A DNA stretch of 64,000 nucleotides from Geminicoccaceae bacterium (GCA_028285265.1 JANQPX010000032.1:186001-250000), one strand, 5' to 3'; numbered from the stretch's first letter, positions 43,269 through 52,418 are shown. Notes: a model not told the origin generated them from the letters alone. Numbers and translations: made by a program.

Positions 43269-44117
43269 CTAGCCTTTGACAGCCCCGGCCGTCATGCCTT
43301 GGATAATTTGACGTGCAGCGAAGAACGTGAAGAGCAAAGGCGGAATGACGATGAGCGTTCCCATGGCCATGATGCGGCCCCATTCGACGCCGGTGTCGGT
43401 AATGAAGCCGGCAGCAGCGACCGGGAGCGTGCGCGATCGTCGTCCGGTGAGCAGGAGGGCAAGAATGAACTCGTTCCAGGCAATGCGAAACGCGAAGATC
43501 CCGGCAACGGCGTAGCCAGACTTCATCAAAGGAAGCAGCACGCGGGTAAAGACTTGGATCGGCGAGGCACCATCAATGATGGCGGCTTCCTCGAGCTCGA
43601 CAGGGATTTGTTTGTAAAAGCCGAAGAGGAGCCAAATCGCAAACGGAAGATTGAGCGCGGTATAGAAGAAGATGAGGACAGCAAGGTCATTCTTGAGACT
43701 GAAGGTCGTGACCATGAAGAAGGCTGGCACAGCAAGCACGGCTGGAGGCACCATGCGAATGAGAAGTGTCGAATTCGCAACCAACCGGCGACCTTTGAAC
43801 TCCGTGCGCGCAAGGGCATACGCACACATGCCGCCAAACAAGAGGGTCAAAAAGGTCGAGACAGCGCCAACAATAATGGAATTGACGAGATAGCGATCAA
43901 ATTTGCCTCGGGTCAGGATGTAGTCGTAATTGTCGAGCGTCGGCAGGAAGAAAAACCAGAGCGGCTCTGCCGACTGAACGATCACGTCATCCTTGAATGA
44001 CGTCGCGATCATGACCCAAATTGGCGCAAGACAAATGGCGGCAAGCACGATGAGCGCCAAGTAGTGCGACCATTGCTGCCAGGGGTGATTCGGGCCGGTT
44101 ATAACACGCTCAGACAT
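43269..44117 (-). CDS. Carbohydrate ABC transporter permease (MalG-like)
   Basis: A 282-residue inner-membrane permease of the MalG type with six predicted helices. MVPPAVLAVPAFFMV and EEAAIIDGASPIQVFTRVLLPLMKSGYAVAGIFAFRIAWNEFILALLLT contain the EAA-loop (EAAxIDGASxxQxFxxxxLP) that contacts the ATPase. It overlaps the MalF-like gene by 8 bases. No cognate ATPase is encoded in the operon or elsewhere in the window. Confidence 0.93.
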   Translation of the reverse strand: MSERVITGPNHPWQQWSHYLALIVLAAICLAPIWVMIATSFKDDVIVQSAEPLWFFFLPTLDNYDYILTRGKFDRYLVNSIIVGAVSTFLTLLFGGMCAYALARTEFKGRRLVANSTLLIRMVPPAVLAVPAFFMVTTFSLKNDLAVLIFFYTALNLPFAIWLLFGFYKQIPVELEEAAIIDGASPIQVFTRVLLPLMKSGYAVAGIFAFRIAWNEFILALLLTGRRSRTLPVAAAGFITDTGVEWGRIMAMGTLIVIPPLLFTFFAARQIIQGMTAGAVKG

Positions 44118-45039
44118 CGGCCTTATCCCTCATCGGGTTCCCCATCACGAGGATGGCGAAGGACAACGCGAAAACGATCAAAATCAGCAGGACCGAGATG
44201 GCTGAGGCATAACCGAGCTGCTGAGCATCGAAGGCGCGATTATAAATGTGCAGCGAGAGGAGTTCGGTCGCGCGGCCAGGGCCGCCACCCGTCATTATGT
44301 ACATGACCTCCATGCCTCGGAAGACGTCGATCAAGCGCATCAAGAGGGCGATCAGCAGGATCGATCGGATCATCGGCAGTTTGACCAAGAAGATCTGCTG
44401 CCACCAATTCGCACCGTCGATCCGGCTGGCTTCGACGATCTCTGAAGGTAGGGCTTGGAGGCCCGCAATCACAATGATGAAAATGAACGGGGTCCATTGC
44501 CAGATGTCGGTGAGAACAATGGCGAAAAACGCGAGATCTGCATCACCCAGCCAGACCTGATAGTCAAAACCGAGCATGCTGATGTAGTAGTTGATCCAGC
44601 CAATGCGTGCATCGAAGAGATAGCGCCAGATCAACCCGACCACCACGGGCGACACCATAAGCGGTAGAATGAAAATGGTGCGGAAAACCGACGCGCCGCG
44701 GATCGGCTTCTCCAGGAGGAGGGCAAGTGCGACGCCGAGAATCATTTCAATGGTGATCGTCCAGAACCCGAATCGAAGTGTCACCGAAATGGATTCCCAA
44801 ACATCCGGGTCCGCGAGCATGCGGGTAAAATGGGCAAAGCCGACATTGGGTGCGTCATCGAAGTCTTGACCAATATCCCAATCATAAAAGGCGAGATGAA
44901 AAGCCTCGATCACGGGGTAGAGCAGGCCGACAGCCATCACCAGGACAGCGGGCAAGATAAACAGATAGGGACTGATCACGCGCCAATCGGGCGATGACCC
45001 GCTTGTCGATCTCAGATCAGCTGCGTTCGCGCTGGGCAT
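44110..45039 (-). CDS. Carbohydrate ABC transporter permease (MalF-like)
   Basis: A 309-residue permease with six hydrophobic segments, the first at about 22-45 (YLFILPAVLVMAVGLLYPVI). The EAA loop reads ALPSEIVEASRIDGANWWQQIFLVKLPMIRS, and the last helices include FRGMEVMYIMTGGGPGRATELL, standard for MalF/UgpA-type proteins. It is 136 bases after the binding protein gene and coupled to the MalG-like gene. Confidence 0.93.
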   Translation of the reverse strand: MPSANAADLRSTSGSSPDWRVISPYLFILPAVLVMAVGLLYPVIEAFHLAFYDWDIGQDFDDAPNVGFAHFTRMLADPDVWESISVTLRFGFWTITIEMILGVALALLLEKPIRGASVFRTIFILPLMVSPVVVGLIWRYLFDARIGWINYYISMLGFDYQVWLGDADLAFFAIVLTDIWQWTPFIFIIVIAGLQALPSEIVEASRIDGANWWQQIFLVKLPMIRSILLIALLMRLIDVFRGMEVMYIMTGGGPGRATELLSLHIYNRAFDAQQLGYASAISVLLILIVFALSFAILVMGNPMRDKADV

Positions 45040-45107
45040 GCCGGCCTTTCTCTCGATCAGAGATAGGCAGGACGCCCATTCTGATTTGACAGGTTCGCCT
45101 GGCTGGC

Positions 45108-45134
45108 GGCGGCCACCCCAGATGGGGTACCGCC
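45108..45134 (-). terminator. Intercistronic stem-loop, attenuator-like
   Basis: GGCGG (45108-45112) pairs with CCGCC (45130-45134), and ACCCC (45115-45119) with GGGGT (45124-45128), around a 4-base loop with a small internal bulge. It lies between the binding-protein and permease genes. No T-run follows on the minus strand, so it is more likely a partial attenuator or mRNA 3' stabiliser than a full terminator. Confidence 0.5.
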
Positions 45135-45175
45135 GTCAGACCGAGGCATGGCGACATCAGTCCAAGACCAGTGGA

Positions 45176-46516
45176 CTACTGGTTTCGGTACGAAGCCCAC
45201 TTGTAGTAGCCTTCGCGCTCCATGATCGCGCGCGCTTTCTCATTCGCTGCGTCCATGATTGGCTGGATCGGCTTGTCAGTGGTGATGACCTCAGTGAGCG
45301 CCTGGCCAAGCACGTCGATGTTGAGCTCATTCCATTCAGGGATCAGGGGGCGCCAATCAGGGTCGGCACAGGGCAGCTGCTCAGCCACGACCGGGTATTC
45401 GGGGAACCTTTCGACGAACTCCGGGTCTTGCAGCGTGGAGATCCGAATGGGATCACCACCGAGCTCGACCATACGCCGGTCACCTTGCTTGCTGGTCATA
45501 TACTGAATGAACAGAAACGCCGCTTCCTTGTTGGGCGCATTGGCTGGAATGCCCATGGCAAAGCCGCCGGTCTCCGAGCCACAGCGCGTTCCTTCTGGGT
45601 GAAGCGCGAAGCCAACATTGCCATCAATCTTTGATAGCTTTTCATTCCTGGACATGGCCGCAATCTTAAGCGTGTCCAAATACATGGCAGCGTCGCCTTG
45701 AAGGAACGCGGCCGATGCCTCCGAAAAGCCATAGGAGGGAATGCCAGTCGGCCCAGTTTGCGCGATGGTGCGCATCACTTCTGCAGCCTGCACGGCCTCG
45801 GGACTGTTGATGACGGGATTCCATTCATCATCAAAAATCTTGCCGCCAAGGGGCGCAAGGTGAAGCAGCCAGCCGGCGGTGACCTGATGACCGGTCTTGC
45901 CGCGTGATGTCATGGCACCGATGCCCGCCTTTTCCTGAATCTCCGGCATGAGTGCAACCAGCTCTTCATAGGTGGCTGGAACGTCAAAACCGTGCTCGTC
46001 AAAAATGTCTTTGCGATAGGCCAGGATCGACGTCTCAGCGCCGAACGGAATGCCATAGAGTGCACCCGACTTGCCGGGCATGTAACCCTTCTTTCCACCG
46101 ACGATGCCGCCGTTCTGAAGATAGGCATCGGCAATATCGTCGATGTCATATTGCGGATCGACCAGGGCGCCATTGGTGAAGAACTGGCTCAGCGGCGTCA
46201 GAAGCCCTTTGGCAACATATTCGCCCTTCCACATCACCACCCATGACACGACATCGTATTCGCCTTCATCCTTGGACATCTCAAGGAGCTGACGATCACG
46301 CAGCTTGAGATACTGAAGTGCATCGACTTCGACCTCAATCCCGGTTTCCTCGGTGAACTCTTCGATCAACGTTTCGGCCGCCTGGAAGTGGCTAAGCGCA
46401 GGCCAGCTCACAACGATCGTTGTGCCCTCATAGTCCTCATAAGGATTAGCGGTCGCGGTTAACGAGCCGACGCTGACAAGCGCGCCGATAGCAACTGATA
46501 CACAGAAAGATCGCAT
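45176..46516 (-). CDS. ABC transporter extracellular solute-binding protein (family 1)
   Basis: A 446-residue periplasmic protein. The signal peptide spans about residues 1-23 (ending TATANPY). TTIVVSWPALSHFQAAETLIEEFTEETGIEVEVDAL, YDVVSWVVMWKGEYVAKGLLTPL, LYGIPFGAETSILAYRKDIF and AAAFLQGDAAMYLDT-like segments fit sugar/oligosaccharide binders of family 1. The start follows GGGAGG and overlaps the GntR stop. The ligand is unknown. Confidence 0.93.
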   Translation of the reverse strand: MRSFCVSVAIGALVSVGSLTATANPYEDYEGTTIVVSWPALSHFQAAETLIEEFTEETGIEVEVDALQYLKLRDRQLLEMSKDEGEYDVVSWVVMWKGEYVAKGLLTPLSQFFTNGALVDPQYDIDDIADAYLQNGGIVGGKKGYMPGKSGALYGIPFGAETSILAYRKDIFDEHGFDVPATYEELVALMPEIQEKAGIGAMTSRGKTGHQVTAGWLLHLAPLGGKIFDDEWNPVINSPEAVQAAEVMRTIAQTGPTGIPSYGFSEASAAFLQGDAAMYLDTLKIAAMSRNEKLSKIDGNVGFALHPEGTRCGSETGGFAMGIPANAPNKEAAFLFIQYMTSKQGDRRMVELGGDPIRISTLQDPEFVERFPEYPVVAEQLPCADPDWRPLIPEWNELNIDVLGQALTEVITTDKPIQPIMDAANEKARAIMEREGYYKWASYRNQ

Positions 46517-47349
46517 TAAGAAGCCTCCCTTTTTTTATGTCGATCCGGTTGGGTGGATAAGGTCATGTCTGGTCCTGAAAACCCCGCGCTCATGTCGACC
46601 TTTCGCTCGTGTTGATCGACACCAATGAGGAGTGACCAGATCATGTCGATATGGCCAAGCATCGCTTCTGCTGCAGCTTCTGGCTCGCCCATGTCAAGCG
46701 CCTCTAGGATACGCTGATGATCCGCAACAGCGAGCCGGATCCCATCGTGATTACGCATGAGGTCACGACGGTGCGCATAGGCATGAGCGTAGGCCTGAGC
46801 AGCAAAGGCCGCCAAGACTGGGTTTCCAGCAACCTCATAGATCGCGAGATGAAACTCACGATCGGAAATTTGAAACCGCACGGGGTCATCAGTCATGCCC
46901 GTCTGTGCGTCAACTAACCGTTCCAGACGATCCATCGTTTTCTTGTCGATCAACTCGGCGGCGCGGCGCGCAAGATGGGGTTCCAACAAGCGACGCGCCT
47001 CGATCACCGCGGCGTCACTCAAGTCAGGCAGCTGCCTGAGATCAAACCGCCGACTCTCATCGATGGTCGTCGGACTTGGTCGAATGCGCGTTCTCGTGCC
47101 ATGGCCGATATCGAGAATGCCACGTTCAGAAAGAAGTTGGAGGGCACCGCGCACACTGTCACGACTCACGCCGAGCATACTTGCCAAGTCCCGTTCCGAC
47201 GGCAACTCGTCACCGGCTTGCAAAAGGCCGACTGCGATGAGGTCGGCGAGACTGCTCGCGATCTGCTCACGCAACGACAGTCGCCGGATGCCATCCCGTA
47301 GTACGGACCCGATCAGACCCTCTGCCTTTGTCGCCGCCAAGCCTGCCAA
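46516..47349 (-). CDS. GntR-family transcriptional regulator (FadR subfamily)
   Basis: A 277-residue regulator. The winged helix is at about residues 25-90 (LSLREQIASSLADLIAVGLLQAGDELPSERDLASMLGVSRDSVRGALQLLSERGIL). The FCD domain follows (ARRLLEPHLARRAAELI, DREFHLAIYEVAGNPVLA, DHQRILEALDMGEPEAAAEAMLGHI), with the Asp/His residues that bind metal or acid effectors. It is the first gene of the operon with the binding protein, so it probably regulates itself and the ABC, MetE-like, hydrolase and cupin genes. Confidence 0.94.
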   Translation of the reverse strand: MAGLAATKAEGLIGSVLRDGIRRLSLREQIASSLADLIAVGLLQAGDELPSERDLASMLGVSRDSVRGALQLLSERGILDIGHGTRTRIRPSPTTIDESRRFDLRQLPDLSDAAVIEARRLLEPHLARRAAELIDKKTMDRLERLVDAQTGMTDDPVRFQISDREFHLAIYEVAGNPVLAAFAAQAYAHAYAHRRDLMRNHDGIRLAVADHQRILEALDMGEPEAAAEAMLGHIDMIWSLLIGVDQHERKVDMSAGFSGPDMTLSTQPDRHKKREAS

Positions 47350-47820
47350 CAGCTTGCTTTCTGGATGAGTGGTTGGATATCTATACCAGAGAAAGCTGAT
47401 TCGCTTGCCTTGTCAACTGCGCCTTGACACGGGCGTTGTGTCGTCGCCGGCCTGATTGTGCTGAAAAGATGAAGGGTGGCTGCCGGCTACATGGATGCTG
47501 CCGTCGGGATGCTGCCGTCGGGATGCCGCCGTCGGGATGGTGCTGTCGGCGTTTCGAAGGCGGGCGCCTGTCGGGTCCGAGGAGATCACGTCGAGTAACG
47601 ACGCCACGTCGCACGCGTGGAGGAGCCGAGGTTATTTTGCCTTGGATTCGTCATTGGTCAGGCAATGCTATCGGTGACAGAATAGCGCGTTGGTCTTCAA
47701 AGGAGCATCAGCAGGACCCCAAGCTTCCCGGCTTTGCTCATCGTTCAAGGGCTTTTAAGCCTCGCAACTTGATGCCTTAATAGACGACGAAGGGAAACGA
47801 TTGCTGCATGTCCGCTATTG
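47350..47820. other. Divergent intergenic region, gntR / puuD-like genes
   Basis: About 470 bases. It must hold the gntR operon promoter, and contains a 4-unit 14-base tandem repeat (47494-47549). Frames crossing it are Arg/Cys-rich and repeat-derived, and unlikely to be genes. A TGGT (47370-47373) and ACCA (47385-47388) pair lies just before gntR, but its spacing is not that of known FadR-subfamily operators. Confidence 0.5.
47494..47549. repeat. Tandem repeat, four 14-base units
   Basis: Units of GATGCTGCCGTCGG at 47494-47507 and 47508-47521 are identical; 47522-47535 has one change and 47536-47549 has two. Since 14 is not a multiple of three and the region is intergenic, this is a non-coding minisatellite. 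It could be prone to copy-number change. Confidence 0.9.
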
Positions 47821-48600
47821 ATGGATACCGCCATGGCTAGACCGCTGGTTGGCGTCATTGGGAACGCCTACGCCGTGGAAGATCGATTCACCGTGCAGAT
47901 GGCCGGAGAAAGAAATCTTCGCGCGATCGCGGATGTCGCTGGCGCCCTTCCTTTGGTGTTTGCCGGACAGCCGGAGATTACCGATGTCGGTGACCTCTTG
48001 AATACGGTCGACGGCATCTTGCTGACGGGCGCGAGGGCCAATGTCCATCCGAGCCACTTTGGGGTCATGCCAGTTGCCGCCTATGAGCCCTATGACCAAG
48101 GCCGCGACTCCCTTGCCCTCACGCTGGCAAGGGTCTGCGTGGAACAAGGCGTGCCGCTGTTTGGTGTCTGCCGAGGCATGCAAGAGATGAACGTCGCCTT
48201 CAACGGCAGCCTTCACCCCGAAATCCGTGAGCTGCCCGGTCGTATGAACCATAGGATGCCACGACTGCAATCCGGCGAAATCCATCCCGATCCGACGGTT
48301 GTGTTTGCCGATCGGCATGATGTGACCTTAAAGGCGGACGGTGTCTTCAAGCAGCTTCTCGGTCGGGGCACGATCCGTGTGAACTCGCTTCATGGCCAAG
48401 GCATTCTCGAGCTGGGCGAACGCGTCATTGCGGAGGGCATTGCCGAGGACGGAACGATCGAAGCCATCAGCATTGCCGATGCTCCTGGATTTGCACTCGG
48501 TGTCCAATGGCACGCGGAATATGACCCCCAGACCAATCCGATCAATCGCCGGCTGTTCCAAGCGTTCGGCGAGGCCCTCTCAGCGCGGCAACGCCCCTAA
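47821..48600 (+). CDS. Gamma-glutamyl-gamma-aminobutyrate hydrolase-like (PuuD family)
   Basis: A 259-residue class I glutamine-amidotransferase-like hydrolase. ILLTGARANVHPSHFG, the nucleophile elbow PLFGVCRGMQEMNVAF with its catalytic Cys, RVNSLHGQGI, and VQWHAEYD with the catalytic His are diagnostic of the PuuD group. PuuD releases GABA from gamma-glutamyl-GABA in putrescine degradation; no other puu genes are visible nearby. The ATG at 47821 is used; a TTG lies at 47818. Confidence 0.92.
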   Translation: MDTAMARPLVGVIGNAYAVEDRFTVQMAGERNLRAIADVAGALPLVFAGQPEITDVGDLLNTVDGILLTGARANVHPSHFGVMPVAAYEPYDQGRDSLALTLARVCVEQGVPLFGVCRGMQEMNVAFNGSLHPEIRELPGRMNHRMPRLQSGEIHPDPTVVFADRHDVTLKADGVFKQLLGRGTIRVNSLHGQGILELGERVIAEGIAEDGTIEAISIADAPGFALGVQWHAEYDPQTNPINRRLFQAFGEALSARQRP

Positions 48601-48775
48601 CGCCGGCAAGGGACAACCGCCGCCATCAAATTCGGGGGGCGCGCGAACATCATAACCCAACCATCATGCGACGATAGCACCCGCCGTCTCAAGGGTTCCC
48701 CCTTTTGAAGGGGCAAAGCGCAGCACATTTGCGGCCAGAATGTGAGCCTCGCCGGCTTGTGTCGAACCAGGGTCG

Positions 48776-51682
48776 CTAGGAGGCGATCGTCTTGCCAGCG
48801 CGCTCGATTTTGAAGAAACCGACCAGGCGTTCAAGTTCACCAACTTGCTGCCCCTGCGATCGCACCGCCGCCATCGTCTGTTTGGCCAGAGCCGCGTTCT
48901 GACCGGCCATCGTGCCCATTTCAGAGACGGCTTGCCCGACATGCGTTAGCTGCGTGGATTGTTCCTGACTCCCGCGCGTAATTTCAGAGACCAAATCCGC
49001 AAGGGAGTTAACGGACTGCACAATTTCCTGAAGCCCGCCGCCGACCTCCTGCACCAAGGACACGCCATTGCCGATTTCGCTGACCGTACCTTCGATCAGG
49101 TGTTTGATCTCACCCGATGCTTCCGCGGATCGCTGGGCAAGCGCCCGGACTTCGGATGCCACCACGGCAAATCCCTTGCCTGCCTCGCCGGCACGCGCAG
49201 CCTCAACAGCAGCGTTTAGTGCGAGTAAGTTGGTCTGAAAGGCGATTTCATCGATCATGGTCACGATGTCGGTCACCTTGGCTGCCGCGGTCTGGATTCC
49301 CTCCATAGCTTCGACGGCCTGACCGACCACTTGGTGCCCCGAATCTGCTGCGGATCGAGTCGTCGTTGCAATTTGATTGGCTTGCATCGCGCTCTGGGTG
49401 TTGTGACCAACCATCTCCGTCACGTCCGCCATCGCCGTGGAGGTTTCTTCAACCGACGTCGACTGAGCTTGGGTCCGCGACGTCAAGTCTGACGTTCCAG
49501 ATCCGATCTCCTTGACGGCGGCACTCAACGTGTCCGTTGCCGCGATAATGTTGGTTGCGATGGACGATAGCTGGACCCGCATCCTGTTGCTGTCGTTTTG
49601 GAGTTCCTCGAAGATGCCGTGGTAGGTACCATTCATCTCCTTGGTAAGATCGCCGGATGCCAAAGCGGACATCACGCCGCTCGCTGCCTTGACACCATTC
49701 TCCACAGTATCCATCAGGCGATTCATGCCCTGACACAGCGTGAGCATAAAGCCGTCGACCCCATCCGTCGCGAGGCGCCCTTCGAGATTGCCGGATGCGG
49801 CCCGGTCAATCAGCGCCTCCACCCCAGCTTCCAACCTCATTTGAAGCGTTTGGTCACGCCAGCTCACCACCGTGCCGATCGCAATGCCGTGATCGTCAAA
49901 AACAGGGTTGAGCTTGAGATCGAAGCTCTGTCCCCCTGCTGTAATCAAGGCCCCGGTCGGCGTCCGTATTTGACCAAGCCGTTCAAGCTGCAAGGAGGGT
50001 TCGTTATGGAACGAATCGAAGGATTGCCCCTCGAAAGCGTCGCCAGCAAAACCGGGTAACTCCGCGCCAACGGCGCCCCGCACACCGTCAGCCATGGCAG
50101 CGAACGCTGCATTAACATGGGAAACACGGCCGTCACTATCGACCATCATCAAACACGCTTCCGTATTCTCGAGCGTCTTTTGCGCGCGCATTGCTCGAGC
50201 GCCTGTCTCGCGAATGACCCCCATTGATCGCGCCATATCGCCGATTTCGTCGGCTCGTTTGAGTTCTGGTATGGTGACGTAGGCGTTGCCCTTCGCGAGA
50301 TCGGCGATACTGGATGTCAAGGCTTTGATCGGGCGGGTGATGCGGCGGCCAGTGACGACCGACGTGAACGCACCAAGAACTAGGGCGACCAAACCAATCG
50401 TCGCAATCGACAGACGTCCCCATTCATAGAGAAGCGCCATATCGGCGACCGCTTTGTCAGCATCCTGATTCGCCAAATGCAGGATGTCGGTCTCCAAGGC
50501 ATGCATCGCCTTCATGGTATCTGTCTGACCAAGACTGGCTGCGCTGGCCGTCGCGTAGGCACTACGATACTTGGGCAGAAGGACAATAGTCTCCTGAATG
50601 ACGCCGTCATCATCCGCTCGTTGCGCAGCCAAGTCGGTGAGAAGAACCGACACTGTTTCCATCATCGCCACAATTCGGTCGCTGACGGCTGGATCCCGCC
50701 GGCGGAAGAACTCTTGCTCTGCATCATGTAACTCTGCGAGCGTGGTCCTTAATGTCATCGAGAGCGTTGCGGCGGCAAAGGCCTTGCCGACTTTGTCACG
50801 CGCCCATGCAGCCTGGTCAGAAATCGTCGAAAAGGCTGTCTTTTGGCGATCCGCGATACCTTGAGCGAGCTGTTGGACGTCTTGGGACACGCCATCCAAG
50901 GCCCGCTTTGCGTCGACGACGTTCGATTGCTCTTCGACCGCCTCAATGAATCTGCCGAAGGACTTCCGATAATCTTTCACGCCATTGGAAAGCGCTTTGA
51001 TGGCTTCCGCCTCTTCACCCGCTTTCTTCGCAACTTTGCGCAACGACAACACCGAGAGATAGACGCCCTTCATGAGGGAGGCCGCACGCTCGCTGGCTTC
51101 CGGGCTTGGGTCCGCTTGATAGGAAGCCTCAGCTTGGCCAGCAGCGAGAACGGCCCGCATGACGGCGTTGGCGCCATCGAAGAAAGCGAACCTCGTTTCA
51201 CTTTGCTGCTCAAGATCCTCAAGAATAAAGAGGCCCTTTTGATAATCATCGTAATTTTGTTCGAAGATTTGGGTGGCCTTCTGGTCGATTTGCTTGGCCG
51301 TCGAGTCCATAACGAGCCGGCGTTCGCGGCTGGTGGCGTGGAAGTCGCCGTAGCGGGCAAGCGTGTCCTGGTACTCGTGCAGCCGTCCAACCATGGCCGA
51401 CATCGATGCGCTCGCCTGCGGCTCAGCTGGATCACCAAACCTGTTCAGGGTTTGGTCCAGGATACCGGAGGCTTTGGCCAATCCCGCTTCGTCATCACCG
51501 TCTTCAAAATCCCCGATATGGAGCGGTAATCGATGCAGATCGATCACCAAATCAGAGAGATTTTGCGCCTTACCGACACCCGATGCGTAGCCGGCCAGAC
51601 CGGTCCAGCCAATGCCGGCGACCACAGCCGTTAGGGCGAGAACACAGGCAAATCCAAGAGCGATCTTCGTGCCGATTTTCAT
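48776..51682 (-). CDS. Methyl-accepting chemotaxis protein with PAS domain
   Basis: A 968-residue chemoreceptor. The first helix lies near residues 6-28. A very large periplasmic helical sensor (about 30-420, HBM/PilJ-like by composition) is followed by the second helix at about 425-445, HAMP, a PAS domain (CLMMVDSDGRVSHVNAAFAAMADG), a second HAMP-like segment, and the signalling domain with tip EIAFQTNLLALNAAVEAAR near 819. The C-terminus lacks a CheR-binding pentapeptide. The ligand is unknown. The free-standing Cache-like protein is divergent from it. Confidence 0.93.
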   Translation of the reverse strand: MKIGTKIALGFACVLALTAVVAGIGWTGLAGYASGVGKAQNLSDLVIDLHRLPLHIGDFEDGDDEAGLAKASGILDQTLNRFGDPAEPQASASMSAMVGRLHEYQDTLARYGDFHATSRERRLVMDSTAKQIDQKATQIFEQNYDDYQKGLFILEDLEQQSETRFAFFDGANAVMRAVLAAGQAEASYQADPSPEASERAASLMKGVYLSVLSLRKVAKKAGEEAEAIKALSNGVKDYRKSFGRFIEAVEEQSNVVDAKRALDGVSQDVQQLAQGIADRQKTAFSTISDQAAWARDKVGKAFAAATLSMTLRTTLAELHDAEQEFFRRRDPAVSDRIVAMMETVSVLLTDLAAQRADDDGVIQETIVLLPKYRSAYATASAASLGQTDTMKAMHALETDILHLANQDADKAVADMALLYEWGRLSIATIGLVALVLGAFTSVVTGRRITRPIKALTSSIADLAKGNAYVTIPELKRADEIGDMARSMGVIRETGARAMRAQKTLENTEACLMMVDSDGRVSHVNAAFAAMADGVRGAVGAELPGFAGDAFEGQSFDSFHNEPSLQLERLGQIRTPTGALITAGGQSFDLKLNPVFDDHGIAIGTVVSWRDQTLQMRLEAGVEALIDRAASGNLEGRLATDGVDGFMLTLCQGMNRLMDTVENGVKAASGVMSALASGDLTKEMNGTYHGIFEELQNDSNRMRVQLSSIATNIIAATDTLSAAVKEIGSGTSDLTSRTQAQSTSVEETSTAMADVTEMVGHNTQSAMQANQIATTTRSAADSGHQVVGQAVEAMEGIQTAAAKVTDIVTMIDEIAFQTNLLALNAAVEAARAGEAGKGFAVVASEVRALAQRSAEASGEIKHLIEGTVSEIGNGVSLVQEVGGGLQEIVQSVNSLADLVSEITRGSQEQSTQLTHVGQAVSEMGTMAGQNAALAKQTMAAVRSQGQQVGELERLVGFFKIERAGKTIAS

Positions 51683-51833
51683 AGTGGCATCCGGTTAGAG
51701 TGCTGTCACGATCATCGGCGGCCGAAAATAGTATCAATGAGTTAATAATCTATTGACTATTCAACCATATAGTTCCTCGAACATCTCGTCACACACGGGG
51801 CCTTGTGCATGCATGGAAAGGAGCTAATGCATC

Positions 51834-52418
51834 GTGTCTAAAAGAGGTTTGTCAGCTGCGGCTGTCGCCATCCTTGCCAGTCTCTCCATGTCTGGTAATG
51901 CGATGGCTAACGAATATGAGAGCCAATTACGGGGCATCTTCCAAGAACAACTGCAATCTTGGCTGAGCAGCCCATTGGTGATCGATGCGATCAACAAGCA
52001 AAATGACGATCATGCCGGCTTGACCGATGCAGACATCGATTCCATGGACAAACAATGGCGCAGCCAGGCCAAGAACGGCGGCGGCCCCTTGATTGATCGC
52101 GTGGTGCAGCGCGAGGCTTCGGCCTATCTTAGCGGCAAGAAGAAAGAGAGTGGCGATCTGGTGACCGAAGTCTTTATCATGGACAATAAAGGTCTCAATG
52201 TCGCCGTCAGCGATATCACATCCGATTATATGCAAGGCGACGAGGCGAAGTGGAAAAAGACCTACCCACAGGGTGCCGGTCAGATTTTCGTCGACGAGGT
52301 CGAATTCGATGACAGCTCGGAGACGTTCCAGTCCCAGGTGAGTGCGACCGTTGTTGATCCTGCTTCAGGCCGGGCCATCGGCGCCGTAACCTTTGGGATC
52401 AATATCGACGCTCTTTAG
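51834..52418 (+). CDS. Secreted Cache/PDC-like sensory domain protein
   Basis: A 194-residue exported protein. The signal peptide ends near GNAMANEYES. The rest resembles a single Cache (PDC) domain without any membrane anchor or output domain: KESGDLVTEVFIMDNKGLNVAVSDITSDYMQGDEAKWKKTY and GRAIGAVTFGINI. The start is GTG with AAGGAG upstream; an ATG at 51828 is out of frame. It is divergent from the chemoreceptor. I infer a diffusible periplasmic ligand-binding partner for that receptor or another. Confidence 0.75.
   Translation: MSKRGLSAAAVAILASLSMSGNAMANEYESQLRGIFQEQLQSWLSSPLVIDAINKQNDDHAGLTDADIDSMDKQWRSQAKNGGGPLIDRVVQREASAYLSGKKKESGDLVTEVFIMDNKGLNVAVSDITSDYMQGDEAKWKKTYPQGAGQIFVDEVEFDDSSETFQSQVSATVVDPASGRAIGAVTFGINIDAL

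Noticed and set aside
47370..47388. FadR-type operator (TGGT...ACCA) before gntR
   Set aside because: The 11-base spacer does not match the short spacer of known operators, and the inner bases are not symmetric.
47424..47780. A 118-codon plus-strand frame across the 14-base repeats
   Set aside because: It is Arg/Cys-rich, its sequence is dominated by the tandem repeat in shifting frames, and it has no family likeness.
48699..48713. CCCCTT-TTG-AAGGGG hairpin as terminator between convergent puuD-like and chemoreceptor genes
   Set aside because: The stem is perfect but short, and neither strand has a following T-run.
51683..51833. Sigma-28 flagellar promoter for the chemoreceptor
   Set aside because: GCCGATGA is close to the -10 consensus, but no TAAA lies at the right distance.
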